The notes under the pieces are model-generated. The model made no database searches. It was not told the DNA's origin and was given only the letters and a program-made list of their open reading frames with translations. From contig NW_004057897.1 in the NCBI RefSeq assembly GCF_000277815.2, positions 103,644-167,643 on the forward strand: 64,000 nt of DNA, in the 5' to 3' direction. Shown piece after piece: positions 8,482 to 16,411 of the stretch (the first letter of the stretch is position 1; every line of letters starts with the position of its first letter). The translations under genes were made by a program, and so were the position numbers. The stretch is from Encephalitozoon hellem ATCC 50504 (taxonomy: Eukaryota; Microsporidia; Unikaryonidae).

Positions 8482-8701
8482 CGGAGTATTTGAGGACATG
8501 GGATTCTACGACGAGGTGGATATAAAGGAATTCAAGTACAATAAGGAGGACGAGACATTTTACTATCCATGTCCTTGTGGGGACAACTTCGAGATATCTC
8601 TGGAAGATCTGAGGAATGGAGAGGTTGTTGCAAGATGCCCGTCGTGTTCGTTGATAATCTGTACAGTGTATGAGGCCGAGGACCTTGAGGCATATTTCTG
8701 A
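8420..8701 (+). CDS. DPH3: Diphthamide biosynthesis protein 3 (CSL zinc finger)
   Basis: A CSL-type zinc protein: [33 protein letters not shown], then CPSCSLII. The two Cys pairs bind one metal. Dph3/Kti11 donates electrons to the Dph1-Dph2 enzyme of diphthamide synthesis on EF2 and also works with Elongator. The start shown (8420, 93 aa) follows CCCTACAG but gives about 26 residues not found in other Dph3 proteins. The alternative ATG at 8498 gives 67 aa, close to the canonical start FxDEVxIEDF. The choice affects the overlapping ORF at 8314. Confidence 0.9.
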   Translation: MNFRPEYKEYFKQGSTAKIYDGVFEDMGFYDEVDIKEFKYNKEDETFYYPCPCGDNFEISLEDLRNGEVVARCPSCSLIICTVYEAEDLEAYF

Positions 8702-8786
8702 TGCCTAATGAGGCTGGTGACATGGATTCCTTCTTACTGCCTTTGTGTAATCTTCTAAACTTAAACCCATAGTTGCGTGGACCCAA

Positions 8787-9536
8787 ATGGTAAAAAAGCA
8801 GCAGGAAGCCAAGCAGAAATCCACTAGAGATTTGAGGAAGGAGTTGGAAGAAAAGGCATTTGGACTGAAGAACAAGAAGCAGAAGGCGGCCATTCTGAAG
8901 CAGATTGAGAGCCTTAATCTTAAGGAGCAGCTGGAAAAGAAAGAGAAGATGAAAAGGGAGGAGAAGAAGAATATTCCTGTGAAGCAGGTGATTCCTGTGG
9001 GCGTTGATCCAAAGACAATCCAGTGTGTCAACTTCCTGAACAAAGTGTGCACAGAGGGAGATGCATGTAAGTTTGCACACGGAGAAGTCAAGAAGGTTGA
9101 GAAACCAAAGGAAGAGAGTGTACCTTCAGGGCCAAAACGCATATGCCAGTTTCTTATTGATGCTCTGAATTCTGGCGAGTATAACGGCAGTTGGAAGTGT
9201 CCGTTCCCAAAGTGTAATGACATCCACAGGCTGGTGGATATCAAAGAAAACGCGCAGGTTGAGCTGAGCCTTGAGGAGTACATTGAACTGTCTAGGCAGT
9301 CCTTACCAGAGAAGCTGACGCCTCTAACTGAAGAGACATTCAAGCAATGGAAGATTAGAAAGCAAAGAGAGGAGAAGGAACATGCTAGAAAGGTTAAGGC
9401 TCTTGCAACAGGCACGAAGGGAATAGAATTGTTTGAGACAAGGAGAGATTTGTTCAAGGATGACGAGGAGGCAGGAGAACTAGACTATACAGAGAGATGC
9501 TATTCTGAGTCAGAGAGTGAAGAGGGCCCCAAATAA
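8787..9536 (+). CDS. TMA46: CCCH zinc-finger DRG-family regulatory protein 1 (Tma46/ZC3H15)
   Basis: A 249-aa protein. The lysine/glutamate-rich N-terminus (about 1-70) contains the KFGLKNKKQKA-like motif (KAFGLKNKKQKA). It is followed by a CCCH finger CVNFLNKVCTEGDACKFAH at about 79-97 and a second, degenerate Cys/His block ending CNDIH. The C-terminal part (ELSLEEYIELSRQSLP, LTPLTEETFKQWKIRK) is the DFRP domain that binds the GTPase DRG1/Rbg1. Tma46 associates with translating ribosomes. GIR2, the partner of the other DRG GTPase, is at 15753-16211. The ATG follows CCC. Confidence 0.87.
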   Translation: MVKKQQEAKQKSTRDLRKELEEKAFGLKNKKQKAAILKQIESLNLKEQLEKKEKMKREEKKNIPVKQVIPVGVDPKTIQCVNFLNKVCTEGDACKFAHGEVKKVEKPKEESVPSGPKRICQFLIDALNSGEYNGSWKCPFPKCNDIHRLVDIKENAQVELSLEEYIELSRQSLPEKLTPLTEETFKQWKIRKQREEKEHARKVKALATGTKGIELFETRRDLFKDDEEAGELDYTERCYSESESEEGPK

Positions 9537-9550
9537 ATACTTTATTCCCA

Positions 9551-9937
9551 TCAGTCTTTGCTGTGAGGTAAGAAATCTTCCTCGCAGCCTCCATAGTCTT
9601 CTATATCGAAGCCCCACTTCTTAAGGGGAAAGGCCTTGAATATCTCAAGCGGAGGTATACTATATTGATTGCACAGTATTGATATGCATTCGGAAATACA
9701 TTCTTTCCACCTTTCTATTACGCTTTCTAAGTCACCATGTGTTTCTCTAAATTGTCTCATCATCCTTAACTTCCTATTGATATCTTTCTGAATGAACAGT
9801 GGGTCTTTGAACTGATCCGAATATCTTCTTCTTCTTGTTACCTTCTGGACATCTCCCTTGAGCTTATAGAACGTCTTTCCATCGATCTGTAGCTCACGAT
9901 AATCCTCTGGATTTTCTGGCTTGCTAGCAGTGTACAT
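9551..9937 (-). CDS. Small protein, possibly Mei5/Sfr1-like recombination mediator
   Basis: A 128-aa protein with a basic middle (VTRRRRYSDQF), then a helical segment with MRQFRETHGDLESVIERWKE and an end rich in aromatic and acidic residues (KKWGFDIEDYGGCEEDFL). The pattern LE-LI--W+ followed by a short DIEDYG-like tail recalls the C-terminal domain of Mei5/Sfr1, the Swi5 partner that assists Rad51/Dmc1. The match is weak and the first half is unlike anything I know. The start at 9937 is supported by CCC five bases upstream. It ends 14 bp from the convergent TMA46 stop. Confidence 0.45.
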   Translation of the reverse strand: MYTASKPENPEDYRELQIDGKTFYKLKGDVQKVTRRRRYSDQFKDPLFIQKDINRKLRMMRQFRETHGDLESVIERWKECISECISILCNQYSIPPLEIFKAFPLKKWGFDIEDYGGCEEDFLPHSKD

Positions 9938-10091
9938 TGAGGGAGCGTGGATACAGGAATATTTTACCGCTGACAGGACATTACTCCAAGCCACCCAAGT
10001 CGCTGCACCTGTGTTTTCTAGACAAGAATATTGATTAAGTTCTCCCGCCAATATAAGAAATGTTTTTATAGGCAAAAGGGAGCCTGAAGAG

Positions 10092-10718
10092 ATGATGAAA
10101 AGGGTGTTCCAAGATATAACGAATGTCAGCAGAAAGAACATCAAGCTGACAATCCACAAATCATCCCACAGAAGAAAACTGGTGAAGTGGCTGTACGAAG
10201 TCATGGATGACTTTGGGTACTCTCAGGTCACGTTTTCAACAGCTATCTTTATTCTGGACAAATACATAGAAACTCGAGGTCTCGATCTAGAGAAATACCA
10301 GCTCGTAGGAATCTCTGCTCTTTTTCTTAGTGCAAAGATAGAAGAAAAGCAATGCAAGGGAATAGAAGACTACGTGCATGTTACAGACAGCACATGCTCC
10401 AAGGAGGAGATTCTGGAGAAGGAGGTCGATATGCTAGAGGTGTTTGGCTTCAACCTGATGTTCAAGCTCCCGCACTCCTTCCTCAAGGAAAAATACCTTG
10501 AAAAGGTGTCTGACAAGTATACTGTGAAGCAGAGCCAGGAGATATTCTTCTGTGCGTTTTCATATGTAATAGAGAAAAATATCTGTGGAAGTAGTATGTA
10601 CTGGATATACTTGGAGGGAGTCAAGGAGGCCGAGAAGATGCTCTCTGGAGGTGAGGTGGACGCTGGACTCAGGTTCTACCTAGAGAACAACAAGAGGATT
10701 AAAGATATATTTGTGTAA
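10092..10718 (+). CDS. Cyclin (B-type-like cyclin box protein)
   Basis: A 208-aa protein with one clear cyclin box. RRKLVKWLYEVMDDFGYS matches the R--L-DWL-EV start of the N-terminal fold; TAIFILDKYIE and LVGISALFLSAKIEE (K and E of the CDK contact) follow at about residues 55-85, and EILEKEVDMLEVFGFNLMF closes it. The second cyclin fold is short and divergent. B-type cyclins drive mitotic CDK. There is no N-terminal destruction box beyond a few residues, so turnover may differ. Two in-frame ATGs (10092, 10095) are equivalent; GGG precedes at about 10079. Confidence 0.8.
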   Translation: MMKRVFQDITNVSRKNIKLTIHKSSHRRKLVKWLYEVMDDFGYSQVTFSTAIFILDKYIETRGLDLEKYQLVGISALFLSAKIEEKQCKGIEDYVHVTDSTCSKEEILEKEVDMLEVFGFNLMFKLPHSFLKEKYLEKVSDKYTVKQSQEIFFCAFSYVIEKNICGSSMYWIYLEGVKEAEKMLSGGEVDAGLRFYLENNKRIKDIFV

Positions 10719-10734
10719 ACCCGTAGGATTGCCT

Positions 10735-11790
10735 TTACAAAAGAATGTCTTTGAACAACTCATTTTTCTCAGTAGGCTTGCTCCTCTTTGCAGCATCTAC
10801 ATCTCTCTCAACCTCTTCAAGGGTTCTACTTTTCATGGTGTCAATCTCTTCCTCAGTGTAAAATGTAAGAAGACGTCTTCTTACGTCTTCCATGCAGTCA
10901 TTTTTCCTTTCACTATCCATTTCTCCCTCGGCCCTGTAGGCCTCCCTTGAATCCGCAGTCGAGTGCGTGCAAAACCTATATGTATCGACTTGTATAATGA
11001 TTGGGCCTTTCTTGGACGAGTACTTTTTGGCATATTTCAAAACAGATATCAGCCCGAATATGTTGTTATGTGGAACTCGGACTCCAGGGATAGTCCCTCC
11101 TCTGAGATAAAAGTTTGTATCTGCACTGACACTTTCTGCAGAAGTCCACATTCCATACCTGTTGTTTTCACACACAAAAACTATAGGAAGCTTCCAGACC
11201 ATTGCCATGTTAAAGCTCTCCCACACCTGTCCCTGGTTTGCAGCTCCATCTCCATAGAACGCATAGCAGACCTTGCTTCCTTGGGATTCATCTTTGAGCA
11301 GCCTCCTTCTGTATTCCAGTGCATACGAAATTCCTAGTCCAAGAGGAACCTGTGCACCAACAATCCCATGCCCCCCAAAGAAGTTCTTGTTGTACAGGTG
11401 CATGGACCCGCCTTTGCCCTTACACACACCGATTTGCCTTCCAAAGACCTCTCCCATAATCTCCAAAGTCTTGCATCCAGTGACATATGCAAGCCCATGG
11501 CACCTGTATGAGGCAACAACAATGTCATCATCCATTGCGTATTCAAGAGCTGCATATATTCCTTCCTGCCCAACTGAGAGATGGCAAAATCCCCTGATGT
11601 TCTTCTTCCTATACTCTCTGTCCATTATCTGGTCTATAAACCTAATTCTCAGCATCTGCTTGTAGATGTAGGCCATATCGTGCACCTCAAGCTTTTGCAT
11701 CACGCAAATCTCCTCTTTCGGAATTCTGTGGACCTGAACTGAGTTCAATATCGCTTGAGGATCACAGAATACATATCTCTTCTCTTGCAT
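10735..11790 (-). CDS. PDA1: Pyruvate dehydrogenase E1 component, alpha subunit
   Basis: A 351-aa thiamine-diphosphate enzyme subunit. It has GQEGIYAALEYAM, the SYRCHGLAYVTG active-site loop, GKGGSMH, the ThDP motif GDGAANQGQVWE ending in ENNRYGM, and the phosphorylation-loop region YRFCTHSTAD with its histidine and serine kept. Encephalitozoon is known to retain E1 alpha and beta but not E2/E3, so the enzyme is thought to work with pyruvate:ferredoxin-type chemistry rather than a full PDH complex. The start at 11790 is the only ATG compatible with the divergent gene at 11887. No clear mitochondrial presequence is visible. Confidence 0.92.
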   Translation of the reverse strand: MQEKRYVFCDPQAILNSVQVHRIPKEEICVMQKLEVHDMAYIYKQMLRIRFIDQIMDREYRKKNIRGFCHLSVGQEGIYAALEYAMDDDIVVASYRCHGLAYVTGCKTLEIMGEVFGRQIGVCKGKGGSMHLYNKNFFGGHGIVGAQVPLGLGISYALEYRRRLLKDESQGSKVCYAFYGDGAANQGQVWESFNMAMVWKLPIVFVCENNRYGMWTSAESVSADTNFYLRGGTIPGVRVPHNNIFGLISVLKYAKKYSSKKGPIIIQVDTYRFCTHSTADSREAYRAEGEMDSERKNDCMEDVRRRLLTFYTEEEIDTMKSRTLEEVERDVDAAKRSKPTEKNELFKDILL

Positions 11791-11886
11791 GGCTTCAGCA
11801 GCATGGCTGTATTCAAGCCATTCTTTGTAACAGCGTTTTATTTGATGTGATTGAGAGACATGAATGAGGTTGCACACCCCTATCAA

Positions 11887-12459
11887 ATGGCTACCAAGAG
11901 AATTCTGGATGCAGTTGATTTGATCAATAATCTTCTGAAGACATTGCCGATGTGTCCTGCAACTGCAAAGTGCCACGAAACCTTTGTTCCTAGAGAGATG
12001 GTCGGGAATCTAAGAAGAAAGGCATTAGAGAACACACTTCCCATCTTAGGAGAAATTGTAGGTGGCATCAGATCTGCACAGGAAAGACACAGGGAGGCGG
12101 GCCCAAATAGTGTATGCGGCAGAAGAGAGTTTGCAACGAATCAACTCCGCAGCTTGAGGCTCTCGATGGAGAATGAATTTGAAGAAAATAGGATCAATGA
12201 GATCAAGAGCTTACTGGGAGAAATTGAGTATTACGAGAAGATTGGTGTGAGGCACACAGACAAGATGAATGTCGGAAAAGAGGCAACACTCAACATATTC
12301 AGAATGCTGTCCTGTATTGGAGAGGGGCCTGCAGACCCTTATATAGGGGAGTATCTCAAGAGAAGAGTTTGTTTTTCTTACGAAGCCCCATCGGATATCG
12401 AAGTCTCGTCTTTAAAATCGATGCTAAGGTTTCTGCAAGAAGACACAGGCACCAAATGA
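11887..12459 (+). CDS. Hypothetical protein, helical
   Basis: A 190-aa protein I do not recognise. It appears mostly alpha-helical, with a conserved-looking start (RILDAVDLINNLLKTLP), several internal cysteines, and a polar middle containing ENRINEIKSLLGEIEYYEKIG. There is no signal peptide, membrane span or metal motif. The start at 11887 was chosen because CCCC lies just upstream; an in-frame ATG at 11860 has no such signal. It is divergent from PDA1 over 96 bp and followed 65 bp later by a convergent membrane-protein gene. Confidence 0.75.
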   Translation: MATKRILDAVDLINNLLKTLPMCPATAKCHETFVPREMVGNLRRKALENTLPILGEIVGGIRSAQERHREAGPNSVCGRREFATNQLRSLRLSMENEFEENRINEIKSLLGEIEYYEKIGVRHTDKMNVGKEATLNIFRMLSCIGEGPADPYIGEYLKRRVCFSYEAPSDIEVSSLKSMLRFLQEDTGTK

Positions 12460-12524
12460 CCTGTGAATTCGGTTTGTAATGGACAAGAATAAAGTTTAAT
12501 ATGATCTTCTTCCTCCCAGGTATC

Positions 12525-13338
12525 TTAAGGTACAGTTCCTCGGCTTTCCTGCCCAGGGCCATTCACTATCACACGCTTGTTTCTTAAGGACGATGTGTTC
12601 ATCCCCACTCTTGTCTTTTCAACAAAGTTGGGGAGCTTCTGTGGCGGTGCTTCGATGTTGATTGAAATAGCGATTCTGATAAGTATAAGGTTGAGAAGGT
12701 TCAAGCACAGAGATGGAATGGCTATGGTTACGTAGTAGTACTTTATCATCGAGATGTTCTTCATAATTATTCTGGTGCATGTCATCTGGTTGGTACACTC
12801 CATGAAATATAGAATTATGTTTCTAATAGATGCATTGTTGTAGAGTCTTCCAAGTTGTCTGGACACATCGGACTGGTAGCTTATCCTTATATAGAGGAGC
12901 ATGGTTACCAGCATGAGAAGCAGAAGCATTCCGGTTATGAAGTACAGCCTCATGTATAGTCTGGTTTTGCTGTTGATCCCGCAGCTTGCAAATAACCCCA
13001 GGGTTATGTTTGTCATCGATGTAGTTCTGAATATTGTGGTTATACCTCTGATTCCCATCCTAAGGTGCTCAGCCTCCATCCGTACAAACATCAGATGTGG
13101 GATGAGGAAAAACGGCAAGGGAATGTTGATGACAATCAATAGGACGGAAACAAGCTGGCTCAGGGACCTTACGTTCTTGAATGCCGTGGTTGTCATTACA
13201 CAGCCGGCCTGGCTGATTTTTAAGGCCAGGGTCCTCCAATAGAAGCTTTTTTGCTTTAAGGGGCAGCTCTTTCAATCCAACCTGGTAATAAAGGGGAGAA
13301 TACCTGAGCTTCAATGCGTATTCAACCCGCGCCTCCAT
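12525..13338 (-). pseudogene. Multispan membrane protein gene with an apparent one-base frameshift
   Basis: Two overlapping minus-strand frames look like one gene. The first starts at 13338 (ATG with GGGG just upstream, matching the promoter spacing of the divergent GPI8) and reads MEARVEYALKLRYSPLYYQ. The second, open from about 13268 to 12525, carries the hydrophobic segments. The shift falls at a run of six T on the + strand (13247-13252); one base fewer there joins both frames into about 270 aa. The second frame encodes about four membrane spans and a Cys-containing loop (ECTNQMTC) before the last span, a tetraspanin-like layout without the CCG motif. The cause may be sequencing error or real loss. 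Function unknown. Confidence 0.65.
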
Positions 13339-13423
13339 GCATCCCCTACCTATGATCCAAAGACTTTTTGCTCCATTAACGGGACAATATTACGCGGATG
13401 CAAAGTCTACCCATACACAGAAA

Positions 13424-14230
13424 ATGTTTTTAATTCTTCTTTACACTTTAGGAGCACTGGCAAAGAACTATGCCATCTTACTGAACTCGTCCAGAGGATT
13501 CCATAACTACAGACATATGGCGAACGTGTACATTTTTTATAATGTTTTGAAAGAAAACGGGTTTGATGATGACCAGATCCTAATTATCTCCTACGAAAAT
13601 CAAATCCAGGACGTGAGAAATGCCGACAAAAAAGGAGTGTATATAGACGAAGACCTGAGGATTCCTTATTCTGGATTCCGGCCGACAAAAAATGCTCTTG
13701 AAGATCTCCTCAATGCGATTTCAGGCAACTGTGACAAGCTAAAGGATGCAGACGAATCCTCAAACGTCCTTGTGTATCTTAACGGGCATGGGAATGAGAC
13801 ATTCCTGAAGTTTGGGAGCATTCATTTCATGACCAAAGACGATATCATGGCAAGAATACCAAAGCTGGCCAGAAGGGTCGGTAAGGTTCTACTTGTGGTT
13901 GATACATGCCAGGCAGATGCTCTGGTTGATAGGGATGCCTTGCCAGACAATGTGTTTGTAGTTGCGACAAGCAAAATGGGCCAGCCGGCCATTTCTTCAT
14001 TCAGTTCATCATTGATATGCGCAAACGTTGCCGACAATTTCCCGTATTTCTTCTTCAAAAGGTTTGGGGAGGGGATTGATGCAGAGGCCAAGCTTGCAGA
14101 CTTATTTGCTGAGCTCAACAAGGAACCTCTTGGGTCTGAGCTTGTATTTGATGAGGAAAAAGACTTCAGGTTTGGGGACTTCTTTGTACAGAACAACCGC
14201 TACGAGCTTCTTCCCTTCAGAGAAAGCTGA
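13424..14230 (+). CDS. GPI8: GPI-anchor transamidase catalytic subunit (PIG-K)
   Basis: A 268-aa C13-type cysteine protease that swaps a protein's C-terminal signal for a GPI anchor in the ER lumen. A short signal peptide (about 1-15) precedes NYAILLNSSRGFHNYRHMANV, the strongly conserved start of the mature enzyme. The catalytic pair is visible: His122 in LNGHGNE and Cys162 in VVDTCQAD. Most Gpi8 proteins carry a C-terminal membrane anchor; this one ends soon after the protease core, so it may be soluble or held by partners. The start at 13424 follows CCC; an earlier ATG at 13337 would bury the signal peptide. Confidence 0.93.
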   Translation: MFLILLYTLGALAKNYAILLNSSRGFHNYRHMANVYIFYNVLKENGFDDDQILIISYENQIQDVRNADKKGVYIDEDLRIPYSGFRPTKNALEDLLNAISGNCDKLKDADESSNVLVYLNGHGNETFLKFGSIHFMTKDDIMARIPKLARRVGKVLLVVDTCQADALVDRDALPDNVFVVATSKMGQPAISSFSSSLICANVADNFPYFFFKRFGEGIDAEAKLADLFAELNKEPLGSELVFDEEKDFRFGDFFVQNNRYELLPFRES

Positions 14231-14288
14231 AGCTCTCCATTAAAGAACATGACTTTGTAGCTTTTTGTGTTAACAACAAGGTCCCCCG

Positions 14289-15152
14289 ATGGAAGGAGAG
14301 AAAAAGATCTCTATTTCTGAAAGAGGGGCAGATAAGAACGTATGGGACGAGTATAGTATTCTTAATGACAGCGACTGTGAGAAAGGAAGTGTGGACAAAG
14401 AAAACTCTCTGGAATGGAAGTCGTTTGAAAACGGTGAAGGAAGCTTTTCTAGAAAATTGCCAGAGAGTACAAAGCATGACCTGAATGGGAATGTGTCTCC
14501 TGTAAAAAGGCACAAGCATGGTGGAGGGATTGAAGGGAGAGACAGCAGTGTGGAGACGTTGGAAGTGGTGGAGGATAGAGCGAAGAACACTAAGCTTAGT
14601 GATGTAAGAGAAGAGCTCTCTGTGGTAGGAAGAGCTTCTGAGAAAGGCAGCCCTGAGGGCAAGGGAGATATCCTGAACATTTCAAAGCAGAGATACGAGG
14701 AGCATATGAGGAAAGCAAAGTGTATGAATGGAGAGCACGAGCCCGTGAAAGTATTAGGAGAGAATGACGAGAAAGGCCAAGAAATACAACTAAAAAAGGA
14801 GGAAAATATGAGAAGAGCCATCAAGATGCAGGAGGAGGAGATCCAGATGAAGAATCAGGAGATTCTCTTACTCAGAGAAAGGATATCAAGGCTTGAGGCA
14901 AGGATGAAGATAGATGGAAAGGAGTATGTTTCAGAATGTGTTCTTAGGGGAGAGGAGGCGATAAGGATACTGGAAGAGGAGATAAAGAAGGAAAGAAGTG
15001 GATTTCTGAAGAAGATTGGAGAGGAAATGGAAAGGTCGAAGATGCTAATGAAAAGGGTTGATGGACTTAAGAAAATCATAAACGAGCTAGTCCGGAAGAT
15101 AAAGGGGATGAAGCAGAAAACAGAGGGGTCGAGGGCGGAAGGCAGACTTTGA
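14289..15152 (+). CDS. Hypothetical coiled-coil protein
   Basis: A 287-aa hydrophilic protein of unknown function. The first 150 residues are acidic and low in hydrophobics, probably disordered. From about residue 170 to 275 there is a long heptad-rich coiled coil (NMRRAIKMQEEEIQMKNQE, then LLLRERISRLEARMK and a later MKRVDGLKKIINELVRKIK). The ATG follows CCCCC directly (tcccccgATG). It is followed in the same direction after 25 bp by a tail-anchored protein gene. Cytoskeletal, septin-associated or tethering roles are possible, but nothing in the sequence decides between them. Confidence 0.8.
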   Translation: MEGEKKISISERGADKNVWDEYSILNDSDCEKGSVDKENSLEWKSFENGEGSFSRKLPESTKHDLNGNVSPVKRHKHGGGIEGRDSSVETLEVVEDRAKNTKLSDVREELSVVGRASEKGSPEGKGDILNISKQRYEEHMRKAKCMNGEHEPVKVLGENDEKGQEIQLKKEENMRRAIKMQEEEIQMKNQEILLLRERISRLEARMKIDGKEYVSECVLRGEEAIRILEEEIKKERSGFLKKIGEEMERSKMLMKRVDGLKKIINELVRKIKGMKQKTEGSRAEGRL

Positions 15153-15177
15153 CATAGCGTACCAACGGTAACCCCAA

Positions 15178-15702
15178 ATGTTTGATTCGGAATACTTCAA
15201 GAATCTCCTGAATGAGACAACAGCTCTGATAACCAACAAGGCAGAAGAAGGGAACGATGGAGAAGAGATGGAGGCCCGCATAGAGAGCAATGTCACCACA
15301 CTAAAGTACCTTGCAAAGGAAATAACAGATGAAGAGCTGCGAAAGAAGACATTGAAAAGAATAGATATGCTGTGTTTTGAACCGGAGGAGTTTGAAATGA
15401 GTGAGGTAAGGAATAGAATGCCTGAGATTAGAAAGAGCAGCGAGTTTTCTGATAGGATAGAAAGGGACATTCTCAAGTATACCAAGAGACTACATGGGAA
15501 GGTTAAAGAGTTCATGGAGAGTGTCGATGTGGACAGCAAGGTACTGGGGGAGGTGACAGACAAGATGTCAAGAAACCTGATGGGGACATCCGAAACATTG
15601 AGGTCCTTGAAGTCAAAAGGTCAGAACATTCCCATTCTAGGGATTCTTACCTCTGTTATGGTTACTTTTGTTGCGATGTATTTTGTTATAAGATTTTTGT
15701 AG
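15178..15702 (+). CDS. Tail-anchored SNARE-like protein (possibly Use1)
   Basis: A 174-aa protein with one C-terminal hydrophobic segment (about residues 153-172, ILGILTSVMVTFVAMYFVI) and no signal peptide, the topology of a tail-anchored protein. The region before the anchor (SKVLGEVTDKMSRNLMGTSETLRSLK) resembles the end of Use1, the Qc-SNARE of Golgi-to-ER fusion, with upstream helices rich in E and K. No clear central Q-layer glutamine is seen, so the SNARE call is tentative. The start follows CCCC (accccaaATG). Confidence 0.6.
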   Translation: MFDSEYFKNLLNETTALITNKAEEGNDGEEMEARIESNVTTLKYLAKEITDEELRKKTLKRIDMLCFEPEEFEMSEVRNRMPEIRKSSEFSDRIERDILKYTKRLHGKVKEFMESVDVDSKVLGEVTDKMSRNLMGTSETLRSLKSKGQNIPILGILTSVMVTFVAMYFVIRFL

Positions 15703-15752
15703 AATTAGCAAATTGACTTTAATCTGAGGCCTACTTTGTTAAACTTATTGTT

Positions 15753-16211
15753 TTATATGTCATCTTGTATCTCTTCTCTGTTTCTTTTTCTCTCTAGAAA
15801 TATCTCCTTTCCGGTTTTTCCACTCCTTGTTCTTACTGCTATCTGGTTTTTCTTTCTCCAGTTCAAAAAGTCTTCTTCTGTGATTCTTTCTCTATCGTCC
15901 ACAATATAGCAGGCCGATATTCTTTTTCCGATTCCTTCTATGTTACTTTCCTCCAGCTTTTTAAAAGTCAATCTGATCATGTCAAAGATCATAGGCGTCG
16001 AGACATAGCTTTTTGCTTTTTTGGCCACATCCTCCAGAACCTCATTCTCGACATTGGATATCACTCTAGGAATACTATATGGGTAATCTTCTCCACAAGA
16101 GAACTCAAAGTATTTGTCTCCAATTGATATCTTGTAGACTTGTCCTGTACTCTCCACGCAATGTCTCAAGTTGCTTCCAAAAATATACTCCAAAGCATCA
16201 TGCTCATCCAT
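15753..16211 (-). CDS. GIR2: RWD-domain DRG-binding protein Gir2/RWDD1
   Basis: A 152-aa protein. An RWD domain fills the first 100 residues, with EALEYIFG-like opening (DALEYIFG) and the YPYSIPRV turn that stands for the family YPxxxP motif. It is followed by the DFRP tail ITEEDFLNWRKKNQ and GKTGKEIFLERK, which matches the segment (FL-WK----E---TG+--F) that binds DRG2/Rbg2. Gir2 also binds Gcn1 and dampens Gcn2 signalling in yeast. With TMA46 in the same window, adaptors of both DRG GTPases are kept in this reduced genome. The ATG follows CCCC. Confidence 0.82.
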   Translation of the reverse strand: MDEHDALEYIFGSNLRHCVESTGQVYKISIGDKYFEFSCGEDYPYSIPRVISNVENEVLEDVAKKAKSYVSTPMIFDMIRLTFKKLEESNIEGIGKRISACYIVDDRERITEEDFLNWRKKNQIAVRTRSGKTGKEIFLERKRNREEIQDDI

Positions 16212-16411
16212 GGGGTATGCTAACCCTTCTCTTCAAGCACTCGACAACAGGCATGCACGTTTTTGTGCCTTAGACCCTGATGCCATTACGCTTGTATAAA
16301 AGTGCTGTTATTAGCTACCTTCTCCTTTTTATCTACAACGATTTACCTCGTAACATCACCGTATATGGAAAATGAACCCTATATAGCAAATCTGTGCTAC
16401 TGATCCCACAG

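Noticed and set aside
12525..13338. Intron instead of frameshift in the membrane protein gene
   Set aside because: No GTAAGT-type donor or CTAAC-AG acceptor lies between the two frames; a T6-run slip explains it better.
16209..16298. 29-codon + strand ORF at the GIR2 start
   Set aside because: It overlaps the GIR2 start codon and lacks any support.
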